In this document: positions 8,735 through 16,870 of the stretch, piece by piece
Numbering within the stretch: position 1 is the first letter of the stretch
Layout: every line of letters begins with the position of its first letter
Source of the DNA: VRUE01 sp050258095
GTDB lineage: Bacteria > Actinomycetota > Thermoleophilia > Solirubrobacterales > 70-9
Length of the DNA: 24,267 bases
NCBI GenBank assembly: GCA_050258095.1
Contig: JBLMYD010000079.1
Span: forward strand, 1 to 24,267
Direction: 5' to 3'
Notes under the pieces: model-generated
What the model was told of the DNA's origin: nothing
Databases searched by the model: none
The model's input: only the letters and a program-made list of their open reading frames with translations
Position numbers and translations under genes: made by a program

Positions 8735-9985
8735 CTAGGCCGAGTTGGCCAATGCCGCAGGCTCCGAGGCGGGTCGGGTGCCCCCCGAGTTGATGAATTC
8801 GCGCACCAGGCCGTGGGTCTCTTCGGGCAGCTCGATCTGGGGCACGTGGCCGCACTCGGGCAGGATCGCCTGCGTGGCGCCGGGCAGCGCCTTGGCGACG
8901 TGGCGCGAGAAGCGGGCGGGCACGAGCGGGTCCTCGTTGCCCCAGACGAAGAGGGCGGGCGGTCGCAGCTCGGCGAGGCGCGTCCAGAAGCCGTGCGGCC
9001 CGTGCGGCTCCTCGAGGTAGATCTGGCGGGCGGCGGCGTAGAAGGCGATGCGCGCCGTCGGCGAGCGGTGCGTGCGCAGGAACTCGTCGGCGGCGATGTC
9101 GCCCAGGGCGGGGTCGATCCGGTCGGGGCGGGCGATCATCCGCCAGAAGCCGTCGCGCACCTGGCGCGGCCGGAAGACGGCGGGTAGGGCGCCCAGCTCG
9201 GGGCGCAGGACGCGGGCCAGCGGCACCAGCTCGCGGCCGCGGCGGAAGGCCATCGAGGGGGCGAGCAGGCTGAGGGTGCGGACGCGGCTCGGTGCTTTGA
9301 GGGCGACCTCGAGCGAGACGCGGCCGCCCATCGAGTTGCCGACCAGGTCGGCGCGGTCGATCGCCATCGCGTCCATCACGCGTAGCACGTGGCGGGCGAA
9401 GAAGGCGGGGTCGTAGGTGGCGAGCGGCTTGGAGGAGGAGCCGAAGCCGGGCAGGTCGATCGCGTGCACCGTGTGGTCGGGCGAGAGCGCCGCGACCGTC
9501 TCGTAGAAGGAGCTCTTGGCGCCGCCCAGGCCGTGGATGAGGATCGCGTGCTTCGGTCCGTGGCCGGCGGTCAGGCAGGAGATCCGCGCCCCGCGCACGC
9601 GCACGTCGTGGATGCGCAGCAGCGGCGCGCGGTCGTCGGGGAGCCGGAATAAACCCTCGAAGCCGACGGCGACGTCGAGGTCGCCCCGCGCCCAGAGTCG
9701 GCGCTGGCGGAAGGCGTCGAGGCCCGAGAGCCGTCCCTCGCGCAGGTCGAGCCAGGTCTCGGCATCGGTGCCGATCGTCACGTCGGCCTTGCCGCGCGGC
9801 GAGGGCCGCACCTTGCAGCGGTGCCCGCGCAGCTCGATCTCCCAGGTGCGCCCGACGTCGGAGAGCCGGATCTCGATCGTCGCGTGCCGCCCCTCCTCGC
9901 CGCCCAGGTAGCGCTCGGGCAGCGAGCCGAAGGCGTCCTCGACCCGGCGCAGCGGCAGGCTATCGGTCGACCTCAGCTCAGTCAT
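8735..9985 (-). CDS. SCP2-domain plus alpha/beta-hydrolase fusion protein
   Basis: Two parts are visible in 416 residues. Residues of about 18-120 look like a sterol carrier protein 2 domain (TIEIRLSDVGRTWEIEL, ADVTIGTDAETWLDLREG, LDVAVGFEGLFRLP). From about residue 130 there is an alpha/beta-hydrolase with the oxyanion strand AILIHGLGGAKSSFY, nucleophile elbow GNSMGG (Ser218), acid in WGNEDPLVP and the catalytic His in CGHVPQIE. SCP2 domains bind lipids or acyl-CoA; the hydrolase would cleave an ester or thioester. It is the first gene of the minus-strand lipid operon and diverges from the methyltransferase gene, with about 70 bases between them for promoters. The fusion suggests that the hydrolase is fed a lipid ligand. 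Confidence 0.87.
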   Translation of the reverse strand: MTELRSTDSLPLRRVEDAFGSLPERYLGGEEGRHATIEIRLSDVGRTWEIELRGHRCKVRPSPRGKADVTIGTDAETWLDLREGRLSGLDAFRQRRLWARGDLDVAVGFEGLFRLPDDRAPLLRIHDVRVRGARISCLTAGHGPKHAILIHGLGGAKSSFYETVAALSPDHTVHAIDLPGFGSSSKPLATYDPAFFARHVLRVMDAMAIDRADLVGNSMGGRVSLEVALKAPSRVRTLSLLAPSMAFRRGRELVPLARVLRPELGALPAVFRPRQVRDGFWRMIARPDRIDPALGDIAADEFLRTHRSPTARIAFYAAARQIYLEEPHGPHGFWTRLAELRPPALFVWGNEDPLVPARFSRHVAKALPGATQAILPECGHVPQIELPEETHGLVREFINSGGTRPASEPAALANSA

Positions 9986-10056
9986 GGTGATGCAGACGGT
10001 AGTGGACGGGGCGCCGGGAACGACGCCGGCGCGGCCGGCCGGAAGCCGCCGTCGCC

Positions 10057-10746
10057 GTGCCTATGCTCCGCGTCTTGCCGCGCGATCGCCGCATCCGGCC
10101 GGTGCCGAACGTCTGTGCAGGGCCGTTCGGACGGTTCTACGACTTCTACATAGAGCGTCCCTGGCTGGCGCAGGCGATCGGCCGGATCGCCTGGGGCGTC
10201 GATTCGAGCGTCCTCTACGCGAGCATGGAGCCGATCCGGAGGGTCGGGGGAGGGGCGACGATCGTCGACGCGCCCTGCGGGGGAGGCGTCGCCTTCCGTG
10301 CTCTACGCCCTGAGCAGGACGTGCGCTACGTGGCGGTCGATCTCAGCCCCGAGATGCTGAGCCGGGCCGAACGGCGTGCACGCAGGCGCGAGCTGACCCA
10401 GGTCGAGTTCGTCGTCGCGGACATGACCGCGTTGCCCTTGGGCGACGGCGAGGCCAACCTCTTTCTCTCCTACAGCGGCCTGCACATGGTCGACGACGCC
10501 GAGCGGGCCGTGCGGGAAATCTCCCGCTGCCTCAAGCCAGGCGGCGAGCTGGTCGGAACGGCCTTCCTCTCCGACGGCAGCAGACGGGCCCGGAAGCTGT
10601 ACGAGATCGGCGCCCGCCGCGGCCACCCGATGCCACCAAGTCGCGAGGACCTGCTCGGCTGGCTCGGTTCCGCCGGTCTCGCCGAAGCGACGATCGGGCC
10701 GCAGCCCGGCTTCGCCACGTTCAGCGCGAAGAAGCCTCTGACCTGA
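10057..10746 (+). CDS. Class I SAM-dependent methyltransferase
   Basis: The 229-residue protein has the Rossmann-type methyltransferase order: motif I VDAPCGGGVAF (about 69-79), motif II YVAVDLSPEMLSRA, motif III FVVADMTALPLGDGEANLFLS and the post-III strand CLKPGGELVGTAF. This fits the Methyltransf_11 group, which methylates small molecules or lipids. Motif I reads DAPCGGG instead of the more usual DVGCGTG. The start is GTG at 10057 or ATG at 10063. It is transcribed away from the SCP2-hydrolase operon and converges on the GNAT gene. The substrate is unknown; the lipid operon next door makes a quinone or lipid substrate plausible. Confidence 0.85.
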   Translation: MPMLRVLPRDRRIRPVPNVCAGPFGRFYDFYIERPWLAQAIGRIAWGVDSSVLYASMEPIRRVGGGATIVDAPCGGGVAFRALRPEQDVRYVAVDLSPEMLSRAERRARRRELTQVEFVVADMTALPLGDGEANLFLSYSGLHMVDDAERAVREISRCLKPGGELVGTAFLSDGSRRARKLYEIGARRGHPMPPSREDLLGWLGSAGLAEATIGPQPGFATFSAKKPLT

Positions 10747-10781
10747 TGTGCTGACTCTCGGTTTGGCGGTTCAGAACCGGC

Positions 10782-11210
10782 CTACAGGTTGCGCACCCGG
10801 CGGCCGATCTCGCGGTCCAGCGGATAGCCGGCCGCATCCCAAAATCCTCCCGCCGTCTCGTCGTCGCAGGCGACGAGGGCGGTGACGCGGCGGGCGCCGC
10901 AGCCGCGCAGGTAGTCCTCGCCGGCCCGGATCAGGGCGGTCCCGATGCCCTGCCGGCGGCGGCCGTCCCGCACCGCCAGCCGGTACATGTTCCCCCGCCA
11001 TCCGTCCCAGGCAGCGATCAGGGCGCCGACGACCTCCTCGCCGAGCTCGGCCACGAGCAGCGCGGCCGGGGAATCGGCGACCAGGCGCTCCACGTCCTCG
11101 ACCCGATCCGGAATGCTCGCGTGCCGGCTCCGCTCCGCTTCCCACAGGGCGAGTACTGCCGACACATCCCCCAACCCGCACCGGCGCACGGTGACTTTCC
11201 CGTCGGTCAA
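10782..11210 (-). CDS. GNAT family N-acetyltransferase
   Basis: A 142-residue single-domain GNAT protein. The acetyl-CoA binding motif A is seen as VRDGRRRQGIGTALI (about residues 81-95), after the strand MYRLAV. The later FWDAAGYPLDREIG is the usual GNAT C-terminal tyrosine region. The family transfers an acetyl group to an amine on a small molecule, antibiotic, peptide or protein; the acceptor cannot be told here. The gene stands alone on the minus strand between the convergent methyltransferase and the divergent VOC-like gene. Confidence 0.87.
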   Translation of the reverse strand: MTDGKVTVRRCGLGDVSAVLALWEAERSRHASIPDRVEDVERLVADSPAALLVAELGEEVVGALIAAWDGWRGNMYRLAVRDGRRRQGIGTALIRAGEDYLRGCGARRVTALVACDDETAGGFWDAAGYPLDREIGRRVRNL

Positions 11211-11260
11211 GGCGGAAGCGTAACGTCCCGGGCCGGGATGACCCGCGCTACGGTCAGGCG

Positions 11261-11503
11261 GTGTTCGACCACGTCGCGATTCGCGTCGCCGACGGGGAGC
11301 CTGTCACCCGGCACCTCCACCTGGCCTTTCCTGCCCCCGACCGGCAGGCGGTCGAGGACTTCCACCGGGCCGCGATCGCGGTCGGCCACCGGGACCACAC
11401 CCCTCCCGGCGAGCAGCCTGGGGCTCGTCCGGGCGAGTACGCGGCTGCCGTCCTCGACCCCGACGGGACGAGCGTCGAATCGGTCTTTCGCGAGCGCAGT
11501 TGA
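11261..11503 (+). CDS. Shortened VOC/glyoxalase-family protein (probable internal deletion)
   Basis: The 80-residue product starts MFDHVAIRVADGEP, the first strand of a VOC (glyoxalase/dioxygenase fold) domain. It then runs directly into HLHLAFPAPDRQAVEDFHRAA and ends with AAAVLDPDGTSVESVF, which are the last third of such a domain. Full VOC proteins of this group are usually about 120-130 residues, so about 40-45 residues of the middle appear to be missing without loss of frame. The start is GTG at 11261. The gene ends one base before the ATG of the glycosylase gene. It could be a decayed enzyme or a minimal half-domain; I favour decay. Confidence 0.6.
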   Translation: MFDHVAIRVADGEPVTRHLHLAFPAPDRQAVEDFHRAAIAVGHRDHTPPGEQPGARPGEYAAAVLDPDGTSVESVFRERS

Positions 11504-11504
11504 G

Positions 11505-12095
11505 ATGACAGGCGTCCTGCCCGACGTCCTGTGTTCCGGCCTGCGCGTCGTTTTCTGCGGCACCGCGGCCGGCTCGGCCTCCGCCCGGGCGGGCGCCTAC
11601 TACGCCGGGCCGGGGAACTCGTTCTGGGCGACGCTGCACGCAACCGGCCTCACCCCGGTCCGGCTGGCGCCGGCGGAATTCCAGCGCCTGCCCGAGCTCG
11701 GCATCGGCCTGACCGACGTCTGCAAGGTTCGCCACGGCTCCGATCGGGAGGTCGGCGCCGGCGGGTTCGACGTCGCCGGGCTCGAATCGCGCATCGCCGA
11801 GGCCCGGCCCGCCAACCTCGCCTTCAACGGCAAGAACGCCGCCCGCGCCGCCCTGGGCCGCAAGGTCGAGTACGGCCGCCGGCCGGAGCGCCTCGGCGAC
11901 GCAACCGTCTGGGTCCTGCCGTCGACCTCGGGCGCCGCCCGCGGCTTCTGGGACATCGCGCCGTGGGAGGAGCTGGCCCGTGCGGCCAGATCGTTCGGCG
12001 CCTTAAGGATCACGCAGCCGATGCGGGCTCCGGTCAGACGGCGCTCGCTCAGCGCTACATCGAGGAGGGCATCCGTCAGGACGAGCACCCCCTGA
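11505..12095 (+). CDS. mug: Mug-type G:T/U mismatch-specific DNA glycosylase
   Basis: Typical elements of the mismatch-specific uracil-DNA glycosylase (UDG family 2) are present: VVFCGTAAGSASARAGAYYAG followed by PGNSFWATL, then LGIGLTDVCK, and near the end VLPSTSGAARGFWD. Such enzymes remove uracil or thymine opposite guanine in base excision repair. The ATG at 11505 follows the VOC stop by one base. The recognisable domain ends near WDIAPWEELARAARS (about residue 163). A further 30 or so residues, rich in Arg and Ser, run to the stop at 12095 and overlap the conserved part of the DUF433 reading frame. That tail looks non-native, as if a natural stop near 12004 (a TAA in another frame) had been lost by a small indel. 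Confidence 0.8.
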   Translation: MTGVLPDVLCSGLRVVFCGTAAGSASARAGAYYAGPGNSFWATLHATGLTPVRLAPAEFQRLPELGIGLTDVCKVRHGSDREVGAGGFDVAGLESRIAEARPANLAFNGKNAARAALGRKVEYGRRPERLGDATVWVLPSTSGAARGFWDIAPWEELARAARSFGALRITQPMRAPVRRRSLSATSRRASVRTSTP

Positions 12096-12364
12096 TCTAC
12101 TTCCGAGAGGGAGCGGCCGGACGTCGCCCGGCCTTGCTCGGCTCTCGACTGGGCGTCGCCGAGGCGATCGAGACGATCCGCCAGAACGACGGCTCAGTCG
12201 AGGAGGCAGCCTCTTACCTCGAGATCCCGGTCGAGCAGCTGGAGGCCGCGGCGCGCTACTACGGCGAGTACGCCGATGAGGTGGACGCGCTGATCGAGCG
12301 TTCGCGCGCCGCCGGCGAGCGCGAGCGCGAGCTTTGGCGCCAGGGCCGCGAGGCTCTTGCGTGA
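11963..12364 (+). CDS. DUF433 (VapB45-like) antitoxin, start uncertain
   Basis: The conserved part runs from about 12035 (ALAQRYIEEGIRQDEHP) through GAAGRRPALLGSRLGVAEAIETI to VEQLEAAARYYGEYADEVDALIERSR, the pattern of the DUF433 antitoxin family. Its helix-turn-helix-like C-terminal half includes SVEEAASYLEIPVEQL. Its stop overlaps the toxin start as GTGA, the usual arrangement of a co-translated toxin-antitoxin pair. No ATG exists in this frame near the expected N-terminus; the nearest usable codon is GTG at 11963, inside the glycosylase gene. The true start is therefore in doubt, and the junction with the glycosylase gene may carry a frameshift. Confidence 0.65.
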   Translation: MGGAGPCGQIVRRLKDHAADAGSGQTALAQRYIEEGIRQDEHPLIYFREGAAGRRPALLGSRLGVAEAIETIRQNDGSVEEAASYLEIPVEQLEAAARYYGEYADEVDALIERSRAAGERERELWRQGREALA

Positions 12365-12729
12365 AGCTCCTGCTCGACGAGATGATCTCGCCGAAGATCG
12401 CTCGCGAGCTACGGAACAGGGGGGACTTCGATGTCAAGGCGATCAAGGGCGATAGGCCGGACCTGGAGGCGGTCGCCGATCGCGAGATCGTCCGCCGCAT
12501 AGCCACTGAGCAGCGGACCCTCGTGACCAGCGACGTGCTCGACTTCCAACTGATCCACAACCAGATGCTGGCCGCCGGCGAGGAGCACTACGGCCTGATC
12601 TTCACAAGCGACTCCACGATGCCGCGCAACAAGGCATCGATCCCGCTTTGGGTGGGGGCCCTCGAGAAAGTCTTGCCTGAACATCCAGTCAACGACGCGT
12701 TGAAGAACCGTGTTCGGCATCTTCCGTAG
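12361..12729 (+). CDS. DUF5615 PIN-like toxin
   Basis: The 122-residue product begins VKLLLDEMISPKIARELRNRG, the signature opening of PIN-like DUF5615 proteins. Its first strand carries the acidic residue of the nuclease centre. Later, a second acidic cluster is seen at RTLVTSDVLDFQLIH. The family is the toxin partner of DUF433 antitoxins and is thought to act as an RNase. The GTG start overlaps the antitoxin TGA. Conserved residues for the fold are present, so the toxin looks intact even though the antitoxin start is unclear. Reading this as a toxin-antitoxin module rests on gene order and family pairing. Confidence 0.78.
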   Translation: MKLLLDEMISPKIARELRNRGDFDVKAIKGDRPDLEAVADREIVRRIATEQRTLVTSDVLDFQLIHNQMLAAGEEHYGLIFTSDSTMPRNKASIPLWVGALEKVLPEHPVNDALKNRVRHLP

Positions 12730-12919
12730 GCGCCCCTGATCGCCCAGCGGCCGTCGCCATCTGGGCTAAAACCACTTGAAGAGTGGCTGGGCGAAGGCGG
12801 TTGAGCTTCATTATGGGGCGTAGCGGGGAGCTCCGCGCAGGGACCTCTGGACCACCGCCGCACGTACCAGGTATGTGGCCACGGTTGACTGGATCGCCAA
12901 CCCGATGCAGGCTGGGGCG

Positions 12920-13474
12920 ATGAAGCCTGCGCTGGGGGGCGATGATGAGGATCGTCGCAGCGAGTCGGCACTCGTCAGGGCGGCTCAAGGCGGCTCCGAA
13001 GAGGCGCTCGAGACGCTCTTTCGCCGGCACTGGCGTGATGCTCACCGCGCCGCCTTCCTGATCGTCCGTGACGCGGGCGCTTCCGAGGACATCGCCCAAG
13101 AGGCTTTTCTCGCCGCGATCCGTGCCCTCGACCGCTTCGATCGGCGCCGTCCCTTCCGGCCGTGGCTGCACCGAATCGTTGTGAACCGAGCTATCGACCA
13201 TGCACGCGCCCGGGCGCTTCGGCGGGAGGTACACGAGGAGGTCGCCGGCGAGACGGTGGCAGCGCCCTGTTCCTCGGAGCTCGACGACGATCTCATTTCG
13301 GCGCTGGCCGAGCTCGGAGTTGAGCAGCGAGCAGTGATCGTCCTCCGCTACCTGTTCGACTACACGCCTGGCGAGATTTCGCGAATTCTCGACATCCCAC
13401 GCGGAACTGTGAACTCACGGCTTCGACGGGGACTCGATCAGCTCGCCCACAGGCTTGTTGAGGAGGCGACTTGA
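12920..13474 (+). CDS. ECF-type RNA polymerase sigma factor (first of two)
   Basis: Region 2 is seen at LVRAAQGGSEEALETLFRRHW ... SEDIAQEAFLAAIRALDRF, and region 4 at LGVEQRAVIVLRYLFDYTPGEISRILDIPRGTVNSRLRRGL, with the helix-turn-helix for -35 recognition. At 184 residues from the ATG at 12920 it has the normal ECF length; upstream starts at 12905 (ATG) and 12875 (GTG) are possible. It would direct RNA polymerase to envelope- or stress-response promoters. The stop overlaps the TTG start of the membrane partner gene, so the two are co-translated. That partner is the probable anti-sigma factor. Confidence 0.9.
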   Translation: MKPALGGDDEDRRSESALVRAAQGGSEEALETLFRRHWRDAHRAAFLIVRDAGASEDIAQEAFLAAIRALDRFDRRRPFRPWLHRIVVNRAIDHARARALRREVHEEVAGETVAAPCSSELDDDLISALAELGVEQRAVIVLRYLFDYTPGEISRILDIPRGTVNSRLRRGLDQLAHRLVEEAT

Positions 13475-14646
13475 CCGACGCCGAGCGCAAACTGCGGCGG
13501 GCGCTGCACGAAGAGCGTGTACCCGACGAACACGAGGCGGAACGTCGTGCCTGGCGTGTTGTGTCCGCGGCGGCGGCCGAAGGCGCCGCGGTCGGTGTCC
13601 ACCGCAGTCGCAATCGTCGCCGTGCCCTGCAGGCGGCCGTTGCGATGGGCCTGATTGCGCTCGTCGCCAGTCCGGCAGGTGCGTCGGTCAGGCGCTGGAT
13701 TGCCGATCGGATTGCGCCTGGCGTGGAGCACGCCAAGCCGGTCCTGAGCGGGCTTCCGGGCAGCGGTTCCCTCCTCGTGCAATCGCAGGAGGGACCCTGG
13801 GTCGTCCGCCCCGAAGGCGGAAAGCGCTTGCTGGGCTCATTCTCCGAAGCGAGCTGGTCTCCGCACGGCCTCTTCGTCGTCGCGACCGGCCATCACGAAA
13901 TTGCGGCGCTCGAACCGAGTGGAACTGTGCGTTGGACCATCGCCAAGCGGGGTCCGGTTCGCCTCGCACGCTGGAACGGGCCCGACGGATACCGGATCGC
14001 CTACCTCGATGGCCGAGCCCTGCGGGTGATCGACGGCAACGGGCTCAACGACCGGCTGATCGCCCGCGGCGTCCCGCGGATCGCCCCGGCGTGGAAGTCG
14101 GGACCTGCCCATGTTCTCGCCTATGTAAAGGCGAGCGGCATGGTCGAAGCAATCTCGGCAGACACCCGGATCCCGCTCTTCAAGGCCGTGCCGGGGGCTG
14201 CCCCATTCTCGTTGCAATGGACCGCCGGTCGTCTCCTCATAGTGATGCCGGATGGTTTGCAGCTCCTGGATGCGAGCGGTCGATCGCTCTGGCGGTGGAC
14301 GGCGCCGCGGGGTGCAGCAGTCTGGTCGGCGACGGCCTCGCCCCGCGGAGACGACATCGTCGCCGTCGTTCATCGGGGCGGTACGAGCAGGTTGCTGCGT
14401 CTCGGCCCCGGTCGTCCGCCGCGCGTCGTCTTCGCCGGCCCTGGTCACTTTGCGAAGCCGGTTTGGTCGCCGGATGGACACTGGCTTCTTCTGCCCTGGC
14501 CGAGTGCCGACCAGTGGCTGTTCATCAACCCCGAGAGCGGCTCGACGAGGTTGCACGCGGTCGCCAATGTCGCTGCACAGTTCGCGCCCGGAGCCCCGGC
14601 TCCAACCCGCTTCCCAACGGTTGCCGGCTGGTGCTGCACGCCCTGA
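13471..14646 (+). CDS. Membrane anti-sigma-like protein with extracytoplasmic beta-propeller
   Basis: The 391-residue protein starts at TTG 13471, inside a TTGA overlap with the sigma factor stop. Residues 1-48 are charged and cytoplasmic. Residues of about 49-70 form one membrane helix (AAVAMGLIALVASPAGA). The outside part has repeated blade-like units (SWSPHGLFVVAT, ALEPSGTVRWTI, LLDASGRSLWRW, VWSPDGHWLLLPWP), which fit a TolB/WD40-like or PQQ-like propeller. No canonical zinc-binding HX3CX2C anti-sigma motif is visible. By position and topology it should hold the sigma factor and sense something outside the membrane; whether the short N-terminus is a true anti-sigma domain is inference. 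Confidence 0.75.
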   Translation: MTDAERKLRRALHEERVPDEHEAERRAWRVVSAAAAEGAAVGVHRSRNRRRALQAAVAMGLIALVASPAGASVRRWIADRIAPGVEHAKPVLSGLPGSGSLLVQSQEGPWVVRPEGGKRLLGSFSEASWSPHGLFVVATGHHEIAALEPSGTVRWTIAKRGPVRLARWNGPDGYRIAYLDGRALRVIDGNGLNDRLIARGVPRIAPAWKSGPAHVLAYVKASGMVEAISADTRIPLFKAVPGAAPFSLQWTAGRLLIVMPDGLQLLDASGRSLWRWTAPRGAAVWSATASPRGDDIVAVVHRGGTSRLLRLGPGRPPRVVFAGPGHFAKPVWSPDGHWLLLPWPSADQWLFINPESGSTRLHAVANVAAQFAPGAPAPTRFPTVAGWCCTP

Positions 14647-14700
14647 GACGATCGCATCGGGATAGGGACCTCTGGCGAGGGACGGACCGTATGACTGTTG

Positions 14701-15558
14701 ATGAAAAGCCCTCGGTCAGCCAGCGCTCTCCTTGTGTCCGTGCTTCTCGGTCTGGCCACGGTGTCGCTTTCCGCCTGCGGCTCGACCCCGCGAACCGACT
14801 CCGCGTCTACGCGTCCGACCGCGATTGCCGCCGAACAGCGGGATGACGATGAAAAGCTGTCGGCCTCCTTCGAGCGAGTTCGGGGCGCTGTCCTCCGGGG
14901 AGCGGCCAAGGACTTTGCGCAGGGAACGGGCATCGGCGGGCCGGCATTCGAGTCTTGCGTCCGCGGGCTCCTGGGTAAAGCCCTTGACCGGCCGACGATC
15001 GCCAGGCTGGTGCAGGTCTACAGGCGCCCGGACGGACAACAATTTGCCGCTCAGGCGCTAAACGCCCTCGCCTCTCCGCTGGGTGCCAAGTGCGGCCATC
15101 GTCCCTATGTCCCAGAGTTGGTGGAAGCGTCGCGCGGATTGCGAGAGGGAAAGTCGACCGGACTGGCCGTGAGGGCGCTTGGCGTCGCTTACGGACCATA
15201 TCTGGGCGTCCGCTGCCGACGCGCGGGCCGTATCGGGTGTAACCGGGTTGGAATCGACATCGTTCTTTCCGCTGCTGCCACCAGCGTTACAGCTGTGGTC
15301 GGCGCTCGTCATCTCCAACTTCACACCCCGGGTATGCACAGCGGCGTGCGGTACCGCGATTGGGTTGGGACCTTCGCGAGGGCGGGCATGGACCGGCCCG
15401 CAAGTCCCTTCCATGTCCGCAGCTACGGCAGGGCCCACGCCGTGTGGGCGGGCAGCCCTGCGACCTATGTGCCGGTTGAGCTGCAGGTGGAGTTCGCCGA
15501 TGGGCGCACCGCCAGGGCGCAATTCCCAGGTGTCTTCCTGAGTCCGGGATGGGGATAG
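14701..15558 (+). CDS. Lipoprotein of unknown function (A)
   Basis: The start is ATG 14701; a TTG at 14698 is in frame. A signal peptide with the lipobox LSAC|G (cysteine near residue 26) shows a lipid-anchored exported protein of 285 residues. The middle (about 55-125) looks helical, with several cysteines (ESCVRG, AKCGHRP). The C-terminal half contains CRRAGRIGCNRVGIDIVL and strand-rich sequence that reads like a small beta domain. I do not recognise the family. It lies 54 bases after the first sigma/partner pair and its end overlaps the start of lipoprotein B, so it probably belongs to the same envelope-response cluster. Confidence 0.72.
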   Translation: MKSPRSASALLVSVLLGLATVSLSACGSTPRTDSASTRPTAIAAEQRDDDEKLSASFERVRGAVLRGAAKDFAQGTGIGGPAFESCVRGLLGKALDRPTIARLVQVYRRPDGQQFAAQALNALASPLGAKCGHRPYVPELVEASRGLREGKSTGLAVRALGVAYGPYLGVRCRRAGRIGCNRVGIDIVLSAAATSVTAVVGARHLQLHTPGMHSGVRYRDWVGTFARAGMDRPASPFHVRSYGRAHAVWAGSPATYVPVELQVEFADGRTARAQFPGVFLSPGWG

Positions 15559-16124
15559 CCTCGATGAGGCTGAAGACGGGCCATCGAGATGCGCCGATCG
15601 TGCTGCTCCTCGCAGTGCTGGTGGTTGTCGTCACGGTGACCGCCTGCGGAAAGGGCAACACTGCTTCGCAAGCCGGGAACTCTGGGCCCAGCATCCCCCT
15701 ACCGGCCGGCTGGCGCGAGATCGGTAGGCCGATCACCGGAGTCCTCTATCCGAAGCAGGTTTTCGCTGCGGCGACCTATCCGATTGTGTTCCACCACAAG
15801 CCCCGCTCCTGTTTTCCGAAGGCCGCGTTGCGTCAGATGCCGGCGGACGGCATCCTCCTCCAGCTCATCGAATATTCACCCGCGGACTCCACCGGAAAGC
15901 CGGTACGCGTTCCAGTCCTGCCTTCACGGCCGCACCGCTTCTCTTACGCCGACGCGACCTACGCCATGTTCGAGTGCGCCGGACCGAGCTACAAGTTCGA
16001 CTTCGAGCAGAGAAGCCGCGCATTCCAGGCCCAGGTCTGGTTCAACCGGAAGACCGTAGAGCCACGCTTTCGAGCGGAGGCCCTGCAGATCCTCGACAGC
16101 CTCCACCAGCCTCGGACGCATTAG
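15549..16124 (+). CDS. Lipoprotein of unknown function (B)
   Basis: The 191-residue product has a strongly hydrophobic segment (APIVLLLAVLVVVVTV) followed by the lipobox VTAC|G, so it is a probable lipoprotein. The mature part contains PLPAGWREIGRPITGVLYP and ends with FRAEALQILDSLHQ. The pattern of a short strand-rich domain with a final helix is common in actinobacterial exported proteins, but I cannot assign a family. The start is ATG 15549, overlapping the stop of lipoprotein A by ten bases, or ATG 15564. Coupling to A suggests that the two act together. Confidence 0.72.
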   Translation: MGIASMRLKTGHRDAPIVLLLAVLVVVVTVTACGKGNTASQAGNSGPSIPLPAGWREIGRPITGVLYPKQVFAAATYPIVFHHKPRSCFPKAALRQMPADGILLQLIEYSPADSTGKPVRVPVLPSRPHRFSYADATYAMFECAGPSYKFDFEQRSRAFQAQVWFNRKTVEPRFRAEALQILDSLHQPRTH

Positions 16125-16282
16125 GAACGCCCAGGCTTGGCGCTTGTTCGAGCCGGTGGGCTGTCGGGATAGGGTCGCCCGGCCATGGCTACGCCAGCCG
16201 TCTACTGCCGCAGCGCCTGCGGATCCGAACCCGTCGCCTTCGCAATGCGTAACAACTTGCCCGACCGGGACATTTCCATGAG

Positions 16283-16870
16283 ATGACGCCGAGCGGAGAT
16301 CGCGATGTAGCGAGCACGAAAGCCGATCAGGTCGCGTTCGAGCTTTGCTTCCGTGACCACTACGCGGACGTGCTTGCCTTTGCCCTGAGGCGGCTCCCCG
16401 AGAGACAGACAGCCGAGGATGTCGTTGCCGAGACGTTTGCCGTCGTCTGGCGACGGCCCGAGCGGATACCGGACCCCGCGCTCCCCTGGCTCTATGCGAT
16501 CGCAGTCCGCGTGATCGCCAACCAGCGCCGGTCCGCGCATCGACGTTCGAATCTCGCGCAGCGCTTGGCGCACGAGGCGGGTGCAGCCACGCCTGGACGC
16601 GATCCCAGCGAGGCACTGCATCTGCGCTCCAGCTTCGCAAGCGCGTTTGGCCGACTGAACGAGTCGGAGCGTGAGGTGCTGTGCCTGATTGCTTGGGATG
16701 GTCTCAGTCCACGCGAGGCCGCCGCGGTTCTCGGCTGTTCATATGGGGCGTTTCGCGTTCGCTTCCATCGTGCCAAGCGCAAGCTGAAGAAACACCTTGC
16801 CGCGTCTGGACATCTACCTGACGAGCATCGCCCTGTTTTCTCTGACCCTGCTGCCGAGGAGATCAATTGA
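16283..16870 (+). CDS. ECF-type RNA polymerase sigma factor (second of two)
   Basis: Region 2 is seen in FRDHYADVLAFALRRLPERQTAEDVVAETFAVVWRR and region 4 in LNESEREVLCLIAWDGLSPREAAAVLGCSYGAFRVRFHRAKRKLK. The length of 195 residues is normal. It is not a recent duplicate of the first sigma factor, since region 4 differs greatly (AVLGCSYGAFRVRFHRA against RILDIPRGTVNSRLRRG). The start is ATG 16283; an ATG at 16279 runs into a stop at once. The stop overlaps the TTG start of the next gene, exactly as in the first pair, which points to co-translation with a membrane regulator. Confidence 0.9.
   Translation: MTPSGDRDVASTKADQVAFELCFRDHYADVLAFALRRLPERQTAEDVVAETFAVVWRRPERIPDPALPWLYAIAVRVIANQRRSAHRRSNLAQRLAHEAGAATPGRDPSEALHLRSSFASAFGRLNESEREVLCLIAWDGLSPREAAAVLGCSYGAFRVRFHRAKRKLKKHLAASGHLPDEHRPVFSDPAAEEIN

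Noticed and set aside
7925..9187. 420-codon plus-strand open frame
   Set aside because: It is opposite to the acyltransferase and hydrolase genes, which have clear motifs; long antisense frames are common at this GC content.
12361..12729. Classical VapC PIN toxin
   Set aside because: The opening KLLLDEMISPKIA and the DUF433 partner fit the PIN-like DUF5615 group better than canonical VapC.
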